Shown here piece after piece: positions 33,425 through 45,569 of a DNA stretch of 64,000 bases; the stretch's first letter is position 1, and each line of letters starts with the position of its first letter. The translations under genes were made by a program, and so were the position numbers. The DNA comes from Myxocyprinus asiaticus (taxonomy: Eukaryota; Chordata; Actinopteri; Cypriniformes; Catostomidae), in the NCBI RefSeq assembly GCF_019703515.2, contig NC_059347.1:18312001-18376000 (forward strand), read 5' to 3'. The notes beneath the pieces were generated by a model. It worked only from the letters and a program-made list of their open reading frames with translations, had not been told where the DNA came from and ran no database searches.

Positions 33425-34777
33425 ATTTCACTTTCTAAATTTTGTGTACATCTGATTTGCTGTTGTTAAACTGTATTATGTTTATCTGCATTTATATCAG
33501 CTATCGGCCATTCTGCTCTCTAGATATCGGTATTGACATCAGCCATTGAAAAACCCAAATTGGTCGACCACCAATTATTTTCACCATTTTTCATTACTGC
33601 CATATATTCGGGTCATGGGACAATGCCCACACTCCTGAATGAAGTATGTCCGGGAATGTATTCATTCTACTCTCCTGCATACCTATAGAACATTGTGGAG
33701 GTGGGGGTGTGGTGGAGCGTTCATTCGGAGAGAGAGAGAAAGCGGTAAGGGTGCACACACCTGAGCACAATATGTATAACACCTGTTTCTGATTGCAATG
33801 AGCAATGGGGAAAGCGATATAAGGAGGAACCACACCAGAGACTGGGAGAAAGAGAGTCACACCAAGCTGTCTGTGTGTTAAATGCTGGAAAGTTATTTTG
33901 AGTTATTATTAAAGACTGACCTTTTTGAGTTGAAGCCACGTTTCCCATTTCCTCCTTTACCCCACAAATGAACCCCGTTAAAAACATACTTTATTAATGG
34001 CCAATAAGTAAGTTCTTTATCAGATGCAGTATATACTCTGAAAGTATGTGAATTTGGATATAGCATGGTCTTTGGGACTGGGAGGTTACGAGTTCTTTAA
34101 GTAACACTTACGTGTTTACTCAAAGTTACGTGTTTTCATAGTACAATGAACTCTTTCATTTGAAAGAATACTAGAACAATTGATTAATGATATAAGCAAA
34201 GAAACGCTCCTGAGGAAAGTTAGAAGAACACTTATGTTTTGATGAAGCTGGAATAAGTGTCTGATGCCACATTTGGCTTTAGTTCTTGTCCAAAAGGTCC
34301 CACTGCCGTTGCTGTATTCTGCAGAATAGTGTCATGAGAGTAGAATTAATAAAATCACAAGCTGTTCTAAAGGTTAGTAATGGGGCTCTTAGTCTTATTA
34401 TTCTGAGAACATTAAACAAGCTCTCCAGTCTGAAATGACAAACATGCTTTATAATTAATGAGCAGATGTCCTTCTGCCTCACCACCCCATATCTCACAGA
34501 AGTATCTGTCCAACACAAAGACAGGCACGACTGATTGTAGAGACCTGGCTGCTGGAATGAGAGCCAGACTTTCCTGGTCCTGTGTTACAGACAGGCCTGA
34601 GATGTTAGGATAGCATTACAATATTAGCTCAGATTAAGGAACAACTTAGTTGATTTGAATGAATAAATAAATACAGATATTTTCAGAGAAAGAGAGGAAA
34701 GAAAGAAAAGAGGGGTAAGAATGTGAAAAAATAAGAGACAGAAAAAAGAGAAGCAGACAGAGAGGTCATGTCCTCAC
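33425..34777. other. Intron sequence; possible solo-LTR-like stretch
   Basis: 33600-33990 has a TATA-like tataagg (33819-33825), an ATTAAA-like signal and a pyrimidine-rich tail before accccac, reminiscent of a solo LTR. Ends and target duplication could not be fixed. The remainder is ordinary intron up to the specc1 exon. Confidence 0.35.
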
Positions 34778-34956
34778 TCGGTACAGTTGTGTCAAAAGAC
34801 TTGATGAGAGATTTGACTGTCACGTCTGGCTCTGAAGGGGTGCTGCCTCCACTACCATTGGTCAGAAAACCACAAGGTGCATTCTGGGACATGGACATAC
34901 GGCTCCAATGTGGACTGCCATCTGAGTCAGATAGACTAACATCCTCCCTCCATAAC
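34778..34956 (-). CDS. specc1: specc1 linker exon with TVKSLIKSFD motif
   Basis: A 179-bp exon with acceptor ttgatag and donor gtgagg. One base completes the Arg codon from the previous exon, and it ends with one base. It encodes a Ser/Gly/Pro-rich linker of low predicted structure that ends in the conserved TVKSLIKSFD motif of cytospins. The first two thirds (SDSDG, MSMSQN and similar) is not conserved in my memory of the family, as expected for a disordered linker. It is flanked by two introns of more than 10 kb that both carry DIRS copies. Confidence 0.85.
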
Positions 34957-36187
34957 CTATCAATCACAGGACACAGAAATATAGTGAAAGGCCACTGGGG
35001 AATGTTGTACGTTGGACATTGAGATACTAAGTGGGTGTAGCCTTATAGCTCAAAAACCAAAAGCAATTATATTTTGCATAAAAAAAATAAAGGCTATTTT
35101 AGGACCATTGAGATTTTTTGAATTTTTACATTATTTTCATGACAATTATGCACATTTTCACTACAATTTCTTATTATTCTAATTGTTTTACTTGTAATTC
35201 GAATTATTCTAAATTGTGATTTTCTTTAGATTCTAACAGTAATTAGATGCAATAGATTTCTGACATGTTTAATTCTAGTCACAATATAATAACACATTCA
35301 CAATACAAAATATTTAAAAGGTCCTAAACTAGGCTTTTCTTCGTCTTTTTTGGCAAAATTTAATTTGTACATTCAATCAGAAAAGACAAAATGATGGCTG
35401 ATTGCTTTAAAAAACATAATGTTCACAAAAAGTAGGTTCAAGATTAATAGACTAACATACATGTTTATATAAAGTTTTAGTGTATAGTATTCACAAACAA
35501 TATAAAAAACAAAGTTGCCTACATAAATCCAGTTTCTTGTGTGTTTAATCAATACTCAGTAGTCATTTCTTTAAGTCAAGTGGGTTTTCAGACAGATACT
35601 CAGTGCTCCTGTGTGTGTGTTGCAAGACATCATATGTATATTAGAACTACCTGCCCACACTGTGTGGGTGAGACTTTATGTGCGGCATTTGACTATGGTG
35701 AAGTTTTATTGCCAACACTCTTTATTACAGCACCTAAACTCTATGTAGGATGCAGTCGTTAGTATTATAACATAATTCTGTTCAAGAATTTCTATTCTAT
35801 GTCTTATGATGTCACTGGTGATATCCCTGTATTTCATGATAGTCCCAAACTGCTGTTATCATACAGTATGTCTATTTACAGAAAACCGATGTGTAGAAAC
35901 ATGGGAAAATAAGAAAATAACCGTACAACATTACGGTTGAAATAACCGTAAAACCTACACACAGACATGACGTGCTGGTATGATCTAATTTATTGACCTC
36001 AAAAGAACAAAATACATGGATGATAAACTATTTTTAACATGAGCATTTAAAACCCAACATGGTACACAGATAAACCACAGTGTAACTTTCATTAGTACAC
36101 ACGTCATTGCGGTGATAAGAAAACATAGTTAAAAGTAAATACGTTAGATTTGCACATTCAACATATTGTAAAATAAACTACATCATT
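34957..36187. other. specc1 intron sequence, no gene seen
   Basis: AT-rich intron immediately upstream (gene sense) of the linker exon. It includes small inverted motifs (aaccgt...acggtt at 35920-35955). No coding evidence. Confidence 0.5.
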
Positions 36188-36675
36188 TAAGAGTAGTTCA
36201 CCCACAAGTAAAATATATATATATATATCTGTCATAATTTACTCACCCTCATGTCTTTTGAAACCTGTATGACTTATTATTTATTTTTTTTCCATGGAAT
36301 GCAAAAGGACTTATTTATAATAGAATTTCCAAACAGGTCTTTTCGTAAAATGAAAGTGAATTGCGTGCATGGATGTCAAGCAAAATTTTCAAGGCAATAT
36401 TTTCAGTAAATACCGACTTAAATTTCAGTCTTTCCTTTACAAAAAGCTATTTCAGAAGATTTATATTGCTCAAGATGTATTTTTATTATGCTTTATTTTT
36501 TGACAGCCCCTGTTCCTCATCCACTCTAATTGTATGCATGTGAGAAGCTTGGATATTCTGCTATATTTCTTATTTGGTGTTCCCTGGAAGAACAAAAGTT
36601 ATACAGGTTTGAAACAAAATGAAGTTGAGTATATGGGGACAGAATTTTCCTTTTTGGGTGAACTATGCCTTTCAA
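36188..36675. repeat. MITE copy, complete
   Basis: Left gagtagttcacccacaagta and right tttttgggtgaactatgcc ends are inverse. It contains a short (AT)n at about 36213-36228. Confidence 0.7.
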
Positions 36676-38333
36676 ACTTGTAATTATATTTTTGGCATAG
36701 TCATATCCTGAAATGTTATTACCTTCATGCAGTACAATTTCTGATTAACTGCATTCAGATACCTGAGATTTGACAAAACGGCAGTTGAGAATTTGATTCC
36801 AAGAATCTCAAAGGCTTATACCATTTTAAAGGCTTCATACTTGTGAGAAGTATATCCTTACTATTTCTAATTTCATGTGGATATTCATAGCCATCATTTT
36901 TCATGAGACAAACATTTCAAATGGAAATGTATCATTTAAACAATGCAAACAGGAGAGTGGAGTGAAGTGGAGAGCTTCACGCATGGGGAATATAAACAGA
37001 GGTGCTTAGTTTAGTTGTTTACATTGAACGTGAGGTAAAGCATGTTCTTCTAAAGCTCTGACTGATTTCATCCCACTACTTTTAGCGATGTAACAGGAAC
37101 AACACAGGTATGAGACAACAACCACATTAACCTTTCAGCAAATCCAATTTACAAAAGAAACCTTTATTGGTTAGTGCTTTCTTTTTTTTTTTCTTTTCTT
37201 TTTTTGTTTAAATCAAATGAAAAAAATCTCAAAGTCAGTGGGCTGTAAATCAGTTGGATTTTAACTATAAATATCTAACATTTTAAGACTTTAACCAGCT
37301 TGATATGTAGAAGTGTTGATATAAATTGTTTGTCTGCCATCTAGTGTTGGACTTTTAATTATGCAACACTAAGTCACTAAAATTTCTCAAAGATCAGTTG
37401 GTGGCACACGTAAATATCCATGGTTTTCATATAACTAAAATATTTACAGACATATTCAGAAAATATGAAGAAAATAACTGAAAACAGAGGCGATTAAACA
37501 TTTAACCCTGTTAAATTGTTACATTTGCCTCAATCTAATTCAAGTTATGATAATTTTAGGCAGAATCAGCTCTTTGGCTGTTGTCAAAATACAAACCATT
37601 AAGACAAAATCAAAAAGTGCTGGTAGTGTATTAAAGGTCCATAAAAAGTTGGCTTTATCCCTAAGGCAGCATATTAAAAAGCTATTTTTCATTTTAGGAT
37701 GACAAAAAACAGTGCTCAGTTGGAGGCATAATAAATTAATGTTACAGATACACCCTTTTAAGTTTTGATCAATTCTTAAGTTGTTCGGATACAGACTCAC
37801 ATCAAAAATTGTGGAGACTTGGCAATACGCACGCCATTTACTATTAGAACTAATACAACAATCATCTCCTCTGAGCAGCTGTGGAACTTTATGTATTATG
37901 TATATGCTTTTTTTTATTTTATTATTCTTTTATTTATTAGAAATTTCAGAATTTGTCTCTTCGTGAATAATACTGACATATGCATTTATATGCATTACAA
38001 TACAGTAAACCAGTCATTGGATGTGATTTGAAATATTTATCGCCCTTCAACTGCAGTCTTGGAGGTCTCAAATGTGGATCCAGTGGCGATTCTGCAACAG
38101 AAAGAAAGCAAAGGTGTGCAAATGAACTTACATTAAAACTAAAGCACTTGCTAAACAAGCTACAGAATGATTTATTGAGATGAGTGCATCACCAGTAAAT
38201 CAAGCTTTTGTTTTCAAAATGTTTTCATCATCGCAGCAAATGCTCATTTGTCATCATCATACCTCATGCATCCCTCTGGAACTCAGTGAAACATCTTATC
38301 TTTTTCATTAGCAGATTATTTTGTCTGTTCACT
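36676..38333. other. Intron sequence, no gene seen
   Basis: Poly-T tract near 37180-37210 and AT-rich sequence. Open frames of 60-90 codons lack domains. Confidence 0.5.
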
Positions 38334-38632
38334 TAAAGGGATATTTCAGCCAAAAAAAGTTAAAAAAATGTCATCATTCATTTGTCTTCATGTTGTTCCA
38401 AACCTGTAGACTTTCTTTCTTCAGTGGAACACAAAATGAACCATTAGGCAGAATTCTGGTCTCTGTCACATTCACTTTTATTGCATTTCTCCATACAATG
38501 AAAGTGAAAGGTGACTAAGGCTGACATTCTGCCTAACATCTCCCTTTGTGTTCCACGGAAGAAAGTCATATGGGTTTGAAACAACATGAGAGTGATTAAA
38601 CGATGATAACATTTTCTTTTAGCCTCCTTTAA
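38334..38632. repeat. MITE copy, complete (short form)
   Basis: Starts taaagggatatttcagcc and ends ttttagcctcctttaa. Internal inverse blocks on cattcacttttattg and tctttcttcagtggaacac are shared with the copy at 9193-9506. Confidence 0.7.
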
Positions 38633-39150
38633 GCAGGCTTAATAATTGAAGGAAGGAACACATGAAGTTCTCTCTCTTTTGTTTTGTTTTAGATTTTTGT
38701 TTCACAGTGTGTGCAGAAATCAAAGCAAACAGCAGGTGACGCCACATACAAAGTTTTAAGGCCAGCATTAACAGAGTAAGAATATAAAGAGAAAATAGCA
38801 AGCAAAGCAGACCAAGTCCCCGTTGAATAAAATGAGCACAGCCAATCAGAGCGTAGTGTTGTTCAAAGCAGGGTGGGTGGCTACGGCAGGAAAAATAGGC
38901 AAGTCTCAAGCTCTTCATCATCCTCAATGATTAAACCGCTCTGACCATCCATATGCATTCATACTAGCATTCTGTATGAGCACTGGGCTGGTGCTAGCAG
39001 TGCACTCACCTAGGTCAGAGGACAGTCCTTAAGACAGCGATCTCAGGGAGGATCTGAGGGAGGGGGAAGATCGACGCACACTGGCTGTCCGTTTCAACGA
39101 GGGGAAGAGTTTGTAAAGCTCTAACAACTGAAATGCACTACTGATTACTA

Positions 39151-40755
39151 CAACCCCAATTCTGAAAAAGTTGGGTTTTTGTTTTAAAATGCTAATAAAA
39201 ATAAAAGTACTGATTTGTAAATTATTTTTTTTACCCTTTGTTATATTGAGAGCATTACAACTAAACATTATATGATGTTTTACCTTGTGAATTTCATTGT
39301 TTTTTGTTGTTTTTTTTTTAATGTACAGTAATTTCAAATCAGATGATTGTAACACGCTCCAAAAAAGTTGGGACAGTGGAGTGTTTACCACTGTAAAACA
39401 TCACCATTTCTTCTAATAACACTTATTAAGCATTTGGGCACTGAAGACACAAGTTTGTTAAGTTTAGAAAGTGGATTATTCCCCCATTCATCCATTATGT
39501 AGGTCTTTAGCTGCACAATTGTACAGGGTCTTTGTTGCCATATAGTGTGCTTCATAATGTGCCACACATTCTCAATTGGATACAGGTCAGGACTGCAGGC
39601 AGGCCATTCTAGCACCCACACTCTCTGCTTACACAGCCATGCACTTGTAATCAGGGCTGGATGTGGTTTGGTGTTGTCCTGCTGGAAAATGCAGGGACAT
39701 CCCTGGAAAAGACGTGCTGGATGGCAGTATATGTTGCTCCAAAATTTGTACATATCTGTCTGCATTAATGGTGCCCTCACAGATGTGCGAGTTACCCATG
39801 CCATGGGCACTGACACACCCCTGGCCCATATAGACACTGGCTTTTGGATCTGACACTAATAACAGCTTGGATGGTCCTTTTCCTCTTTGGCCCGGAGAGC
39901 ATGACGACTGTGTTTTTCAAAAACTATTTGAAATGTGGACTCGTTGTACCTAAAAATACAGTTCCACTGTTCTACTTTCCATCTAAGATGAGACCGAGCC
40001 CAGAGAATTCGGCAGCACTTCTGGACAGTGTTGATGTAGGGCTTCTGCTTTGCATAGTAAAGTCTTAACTTGCATCTGTGGATGCAGCGGCAAATGGTGT
40101 TGACTAACAAAGGTTTACTAAAGTAATCCCAAGCCCATGTTCATGATATCCATTACAGATGAATGATGTTTTTTAAGAAAGTGATGTCTGAGGGATCAGA
40201 GATCACGCGCATTCAGAAATGATTTTCATCTTGCCTTTTACACACCGAGAATTGACCATATTCCTTGAATCTTTTAATTATATTGTGCACTGTGAGGGTG
40301 AAATGCCCAAAATTGTTCCAATCTGTCTTTGGGGAATATTGTTCTCAAAGTGCTGGATTATTTGCTGAAGCATCTCTTGGCAAATTGACAAGTCTCGAAT
40401 GATCCTTGCTCTTGAAGGACTAGACTATTTTTGGAGGGTCCTTATATAGTATACAGTATTATGACACAATTGCCTCACCTGTTTAAAATCTCCTGTTTCA
40501 CACCACCTTGTTATTTCAACTAGTCAAATTGTTATTAGTCTTAGATTGCCCATCTTAACTTTTTTGGAGCGTGTTGCAATTATCTAATTTGAAATTACTG
40601 TACATTTAAAAAAATAATAATAATATATGAAATTCACAAGGTAAAACTTTATATAACGTGTAGTTGCAGTGCTTTCAATATAGCAAAGGGTGAATATAAT
40701 TTACAAATCACTACTTTTTGTTTTTATTAGCATTTTTCATTTTTGGAATTGGGGT
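39151..40755 (-). mobile_element. Tc1/mariner transposon relic, about 1.6 kb
   Basis: Terminal inverted repeats of about 200 bp start TA|caaccccaattctgaaaaag at the left and end with the inverse (ttggaattggggtta) at the right. Within each, a second direct-repeat-like block (ttttttggagcgtgttgcaa and its inverse) gives the IR/DR layout known in fish Tc1 elements. It carries a minus-strand transposase relic. Confidence 0.85.
39385..40400 (-). pseudogene. Tc1-type transposase pseudogene
   Basis: The N-terminal helix-turn-helix remnants lie near 40290-40400 (QRQIGTILGISPS). The catalytic part is in 39385-39856, including FQQDNTKPHPA with the second Asp and LEWPACSPDLYPIENVWH with the third acidic residue. 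Several stops and frameshifts lie between, so it is inactive. Confidence 0.8.
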
Positions 40756-41734
40756 TATCCTTATTAAATTGCTGTATTTTATTGGGCCCATCTCAATAAT
40801 GTTTCAATTGACTGTTAGCAGTATTCAAGAAAAATCTCAAAAGAACACGACTTGGTCATATTTTATCACAATATCAAAATAATTGTGAAAATTGTGAAAA
40901 AAAAAAAAAAAAAAATATCTCTGATATTTTTCTCACTGTAAAATGACAATTCAGCAAATCTACCCCCACCCCCATTACATACTGTAATTGGTCCAGACAT
41001 TACATTACATTTGAGTGTTTTTGTACTTCTCATTATTCTCGATGATTCTAATGAGATTCTCGTTACTGTAATACAGTATTTTTGGTAAGACTGCACAATA
41101 AGGATGTATTCATTAACATTAGTTTACTACTAGGGTTGCAGCGGTATACCGGTTTCACGATATACCACGGTATGAAAATTGACAGTTATCATACCATGTA
41201 CATTTGCTTATCTACAACAACCGGGCTTCCCTCGATATTGTGGCGTGCAGACTTCAAAACTGATGTGACCAATTTCAGTTCTATTCTTTTCTAGTTTAAA
41301 GCGTTATGGAGGAAGTCAAGTCGAACCTCTCAAACAGTAGGCAGTCCTGACATGCCAAACAGCACTGAGGAGGAAAATAGCAACACTGTGCTATGTGCTA
41401 ATTTTTCATTATGCATCACCTTTACAAAATTGTTTCACGATTTTAAATGAGTATAAGTAACATCATGGTTTCTTGTGTAACCTCCGTTCCCTGATGGAGG
41501 GAACAAGACGTTGTGTCGATGTAGTGACACCAGGGGTCACTATTGGGAGCCCGAGACACCTCTGGTCTTTGATAAAAGGCCAATGAAACTTGGCGAGTGG
41601 TATTTGCATGCCACTCCCCCGGACATACGGGTATAAAAGGAGCTGGTATGCAACCACTCATTCAGGTTTTATGCTGAGGAGCCGATATAAGGTGCGGCCA
41701 TTTCAGCGGGTAGTTCAGCGTTGTGGCAGGAGGG

Positions 41735-41846
41735 ACACAATGTCTCATTCCCTCCATCAGGGTACGGAGGTTACACAAGTAACCATGACGTTCCCTATCT
41801 GTCACTCACTCGACGTTGTGTCGATGTAGTGACACTAGGGGTCCCT
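41735..41846 (-). repeat. DIRS copy 3 internal complementary region
   Basis: On the plus strand ggttacacaagtaaccatgac runs directly into gttccctatctgtcac at 41790: a right-end/left-end junction identical in layout to copies 1 and 2. The right ITR extends from it to 41462. Confidence 0.85.
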
Positions 41847-42589
41847 ATACGAAACGCCACAATTGGCTGAACTGTGTTACGTGAACTGGCGGTGTGTGGT
41901 GGGCAGACTACTGTGTGCCTCATAGCCAGCACACCAGGTCAACACGTAACCTCCCCCAACATAGTTATGAGTGTCGAACGGCCCTTTTTGGGGACAAGTC
42001 GACTACCCAAGAGATAGAGACAGGCTTAACCCAGTCATGGCCTCTTTTCCTCTTCTCTTTTTTCCACTCCCTAAACAAGAAGGGGGATTATCCGACTGGG
42101 CCGCCAGGTCTAGTCAGGGGGGGTGTCCCTCCCAAGGGGAAGACACAGCGGAGACCACACCTCGCCCAAAGAGAGGGGGGATATTTAAGTGGAAGGATAC
42201 GTCACATGGTCTTTCCAACCATGTGGAGAGTCTTAAAGGTAGATCCTGCCCAATGGGGGAGGAGTTACTACAAACATGGAGACTGGGGCAGAGGGGCTCT
42301 GCCCAAGGAAGATGCAGTTTGCCAACAGGGAAACGAATTAGCGGAAGATATATATCGCATGGGGTTAGCCTTACAGAGAACCGCCACATGCGGAGCACCT
42401 ACCGCAGAACAGGACTTTTAGTTAGCACGTGTACTGGGCCAGCAGTGAATCTCTCCGAAAACTCGACTGCCACAGGGCTCGGAGGAAGTCAGCCAGGGAA
42501 CAAACTTGTGAACACTACTGGGAATTAATGGTGCATGTCTTCAGCTCAAAAGGAAATGGAAGGCACTATGTGCAAGCGATACACCCGGA

Positions 42590-43570
42590 CGGCTATCCCG
42601 GGCTTATCCGCTTGTGTTGCATGCCACTACCTGGGACGAAACCGGTTCCACCTGGAGGTTGTAGAACCTTGCAAAGGTGTTGGGTGTTGCCCAACCCGCT
42701 GCTCTGCAAATGTCTGTTAGAGAGGCACCCATGGCCAGGGCCCACACTCCTGGTAGAATGGGCTCATAGCCCTACCGGGGGCAGCATGTCCTGGGCGTGA
42801 TATGCCATAGCTATGGTGTCAATGAGCCAGTGGGCGATCCTCTGCTTGGAGACAGCGCTTCCTTTCCGCTGTGCACCAAAGCAGACAAAAAGCTGCTCAG
42901 AGATTCTAAAGCTCTGCGTGCGATCCAAATAGATGTGTAAAGCGCGCACCGGACACAGCAATGACAGGGCTGGGTCTGCCTCCTCCTGGGGCAGCGCTGG
43001 CAGGTTCACCACCTGGTCCCTAAAAGGGGTGGTGGGAACCTTGGGAACATAGCCCGGTCAGGGTCTCAGGATCACGTGAGAGTAACCCGGACCAAACTCC
43101 AGGCACGTTTCGCTGACAGAGAATGCTTGCAGGTCACCTACCCTCTTGATGGAAGTGAGCGCAGTCAGGAGGACAGTTTTCAAGGAGAGTGCCTTAAGCT
43201 CGGCTGACTGCAAAGGCTCAAAGGGGGCTCTCTGTAGACCCTGAAGAACTACAGAGAGGTCGCATGAGGGAACGAGGCATGGTCTGGAGGGATTCAGCCT
43301 CCTGGCTCCTCTTAGGAACCTGATAATCAGGTCGTGCTTCCCTATGGACTTACCGTCGACTGCATCATGTTGTGCTGCTATGGCAGTAACGTACACCTTC
43401 AAGGTGGAAGGGGACAGCTTCCCTTCCAACCTCTCCTGCAGGAAGGAAAGCACTAATCCGACTGCGCATCTCTGGGGGTCTTCGTGTCGGGAAGAACACT
43501 ACTTAGCGAACAGACGCCACTTAAAGGCATACAGGCGCCTCGTAGAGGGGGCCCTAGCCTGAGTGATCGT
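42590..43570 (-). pseudogene. DIRS copy 3 tyrosine recombinase, decayed
   Basis: The N-terminal part is at about 43499-43570 (STRRLYAFKWRLFAK) and 43058-43453 (VLSFLQERLEGKLSPSTLKV, SIKRVGDLQAFSVS). 42764-43012 follows (LPQEEADPALSLLCPVRA), then the C-terminal part to about 42590. A stop at about 43058 (gggtctcagg region) and frame changes near 42760 break it. Confidence 0.78.
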
Positions 43571-43572
43571 GT

Positions 43573-45168
43573 CTACCTCCGCGTCCCGTCCAGGGGCCAG
43601 ACATGGAGATTCCAGACGTCTGGTCGCAGGTGCCAGAGGGTGCCCCGTTCCTGAGAAAGAAGGTCCTTCCTCAGGGGAATTTGCCAGGGGGGAGCTGTCG
43701 CGAGGAGCATGAGGTCCGAGAACCACGTCTGGGTGGGCCAGTAGGGTGCTACCAGGATGACCCGCTCCTCGTCCTCCCTGACCTTGCACAGGTTCTGTGT
43801 AAGCAGGCTCACTGGGGGAAACGCATATTTGCGCATGCCAGGGGGCCAGCTGTGTGCCAGCGCGTCTATGTCAAGGGAAGCCTCAGTGAGGGCATACCAG
43901 AGCGGGCAGTGGGAGGATTCTTGGGAGGCAAACAGGTCCACCTGTGCCCGTCCAATTCGACTCCAAATCAGCTGGACCACCTGAGGGTGGAGTCTCCACT
44001 CTCCCCTGAGGGTAACCTGCTGTGACAGCGCACCCGCTGTAGTGTTGGGGTTGCCTGGGATGTGAGTGGCTCGCAGCGACTTGAAGTGCTGCTGACTCCA
44101 GAGGAGGAGATGGCGGGCGAGTTGTGACATACAATGAGAGCGCAGACTGCCTTGGCGGTTGACATATGCTACCATTGCCGTGTTGTCTGTCTGAACTAAC
44201 ACGTGCTTGCCCTGGATCAACGGCCGGAACCCCTGCAGGGCGAGCAGAATTGCCAACAACTCGAGGCAGTTGATGTGCCAATGCAGTCGTGGACCCGTCC
44301 AGAGGTCGGCAGCTGCGTGGCCATTGCAAACAGCGCCCCAGCCCGTTTTGGAGGCTTCTGTCGTGACCACGACGCGCCTGGAGACCAGTTCTAGAGGAAC
44401 ACCTGCCCATAGAAACGAGAGGTCGGTCCAAGGGCTGAAAAGACGGAGACAGACCGGCGTGATGACCACGCGATGTGTCCTGTGGCGCCATGCCCATCTC
44501 GGGACTCGAGTCTGGAACCAGTGCTGAAGCGGTCTCATATGCATCAACCCGAGTGGAGTGGCCACCGTCGAGGATGCCATATGCCCCAGGAGCCTCTGAA
44601 AAAGTTTCAGTGGAACCGCTGTTTTCTGTTTGAACACCTTCAAACAGGCCAGCACCGACTGGGCATCAAGGAGACTGAGTCCAACTCCAAACCGAGAAAA
44701 GAGATGCTCTGAACCGGGAGGAGCTTCCTCTTTTCCCAGTTGACCCGAAGCCCTAGTCGGCTGAGGTGTGAGAGCACCAGGTCCCTGTGTGCGCACAACA
44801 TGTCTCGAGAGTGAGATAGGATTAGACAGTCGTCGAGATAGTTGAGAATGTGAATGCCCACCTCCCTTAACGGGGCAAGGGCAGCCTCTGCGACCTTTGT
44901 AAAGACACGAGGAGACAGGGACAGGGACAATCGTCCCCAAAGGGGGAAGCCCAGCTGAGGCTTCTGCATCCGACTGGACAATCCCGCTCTCCGATGCTGC
45001 ACTCGAGAGCTCATCATCTTCATGGGCTCCGAACAAGTGAGAACATGAACCATCCACAAACGCTGCCTCCGTGTGGGTCGTGCCCAGACACGAAAGACAG
45101 CGATCATGACCATCCAAAGTTGAGAGATAACGACCGCAACCAGGAATAACACACAATCGGAAAGGCAT
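43573..45168 (-). CDS. Fused gag-RNase H-methylase-like ORF of DIRS copy 3 (531 codons)
   Basis: The longest open frame in the window. Starts at the conserved gag ATG (MPFRLCVIPGC, zinc-finger-like) and passes the acidic HEDDELSSAASESG part. It enters RT sequence in the wrong frame (about residues 85-170) after the internal deletion, returns to the correct frame at AQSVLACLKVFKQ, then reads RT thumb, RNase H (TTEASKTGWG, NCLELLAI, QTDNTAMVAYVNRQG) and the methylase-like segment (KYAFPPVSLL, VILVAPYWP) to a stop after WPLDGTRR. Whether it is expressed is unknown. It lacks a usable RT palm, so it cannot reverse transcribe. Confidence 0.7.
   Translation of the reverse strand: MPFRLCVIPGCGRYLSTLDGHDRCLSCLGTTHTEAAFVDGSCSHLFGAHEDDELSSAASESGIVQSDAEASAGLPPLGTIVPVPVSSCLYKGRRGCPCPVKGGGHSHSQLSRRLSNPISLSRHVVRTQGPGALTPQPTRASGQLGKEEAPPGSEHLFSRFGVGLSLLDAQSVLACLKVFKQKTAVPLKLFQRLLGHMASSTVATPLGLMHMRPLQHWFQTRVPRWAWRHRTHRVVITPVCLRLFSPWTDLSFLWAGVPLELVSRRVVVTTEASKTGWGAVCNGHAAADLWTGPRLHWHINCLELLAILLALQGFRPLIQGKHVLVQTDNTAMVAYVNRQGSLRSHCMSQLARHLLLWSQQHFKSLRATHIPGNPNTTAGALSQQVTLRGEWRLHPQVVQLIWSRIGRAQVDLFASQESSHCPLWYALTEASLDIDALAHSWPPGMRKYAFPPVSLLTQNLCKVREDEERVILVAPYWPTQTWFSDLMLLATAPPWQIPLRKDLLSQERGTLWHLRPDVWNLHVWPLDGTRR
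44640..44935 (-). pseudogene. DIRS copy 3 RT palm remnant in an overlapping frame
   Basis: In the other frame the true RT sequence is still readable: SLSPRVFTKVAEAAL, then NYLDDC (Asp pair kept, Cys where copies 2 and 5 have Trp), WEKRKLLPVQ and FLGLELDSVSL. It overlaps the out-of-frame part of the fused ORF. Confidence 0.75.
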
Positions 45169-45254
45169 CTTTAAAAAGACGCGTCTTTAAAAAGACGTTC
45201 CGTGTGTGCCGCTATTTTAGAGAAATATATACTCTTTTAGAGGAGGAAAAGCTC

Positions 45255-45569
45255 TTTCAGAAAATATACTCTCTTGTTTTTCTGCCGAAGCACCCAGGGG
45301 CGTTCTCTGCAGTGCACCAGTGCAGAGGAGGGAGAAGCCGCTGAAATGCGCCATCAGATCCAGCAGATGTGAATGAAGAGTAATATTCAATATTCAGTGG
45401 TTGCATACCAGCTCCTTTTATACCCGTATGTCTGGGGGAGTGGCATGCAAATACCACTCGCCAATTTTCATTGGCCTTTTATCAAAGACCAGAGGTGTCT
45501 CAGGCTCCCAAGAGTGACCCCTAGTGTTACTACATCGACATAACGTCGAGTAAGTGACAGACAGGGAAC
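45255..45569 (-). repeat. DIRS copy 3 left ITR and leader
   Basis: Minus-strand left ITR (45390-45569) with TATAAAAG at 45415-45422, then the leader towards the gag ATG at 45168. Confidence 0.8.

Larger units (their letters stand above)
41462..45569 (-). mobile_element. DIRS-like retrotransposon copy 3, internally deleted (4.1 kb)
   Basis: Minus strand. The left end is at 45569 (inverse of gttccctgtctg). The right end is at 41462, next to aac (GTT on the minus strand). It keeps both ITRs and the ICR but lacks most of gag and the first half of RT. It lies wholly inside the hAT element, in the sense orientation of specc1. The recombinase is decayed. Confidence 0.9.

Noticed and set aside
33600..33990. 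Solo LTR
   Set aside because: Promoter-like and polyadenylation-like motifs are present, but no TG...CA ends or target duplication could be fixed, so it is listed only as a possibility.
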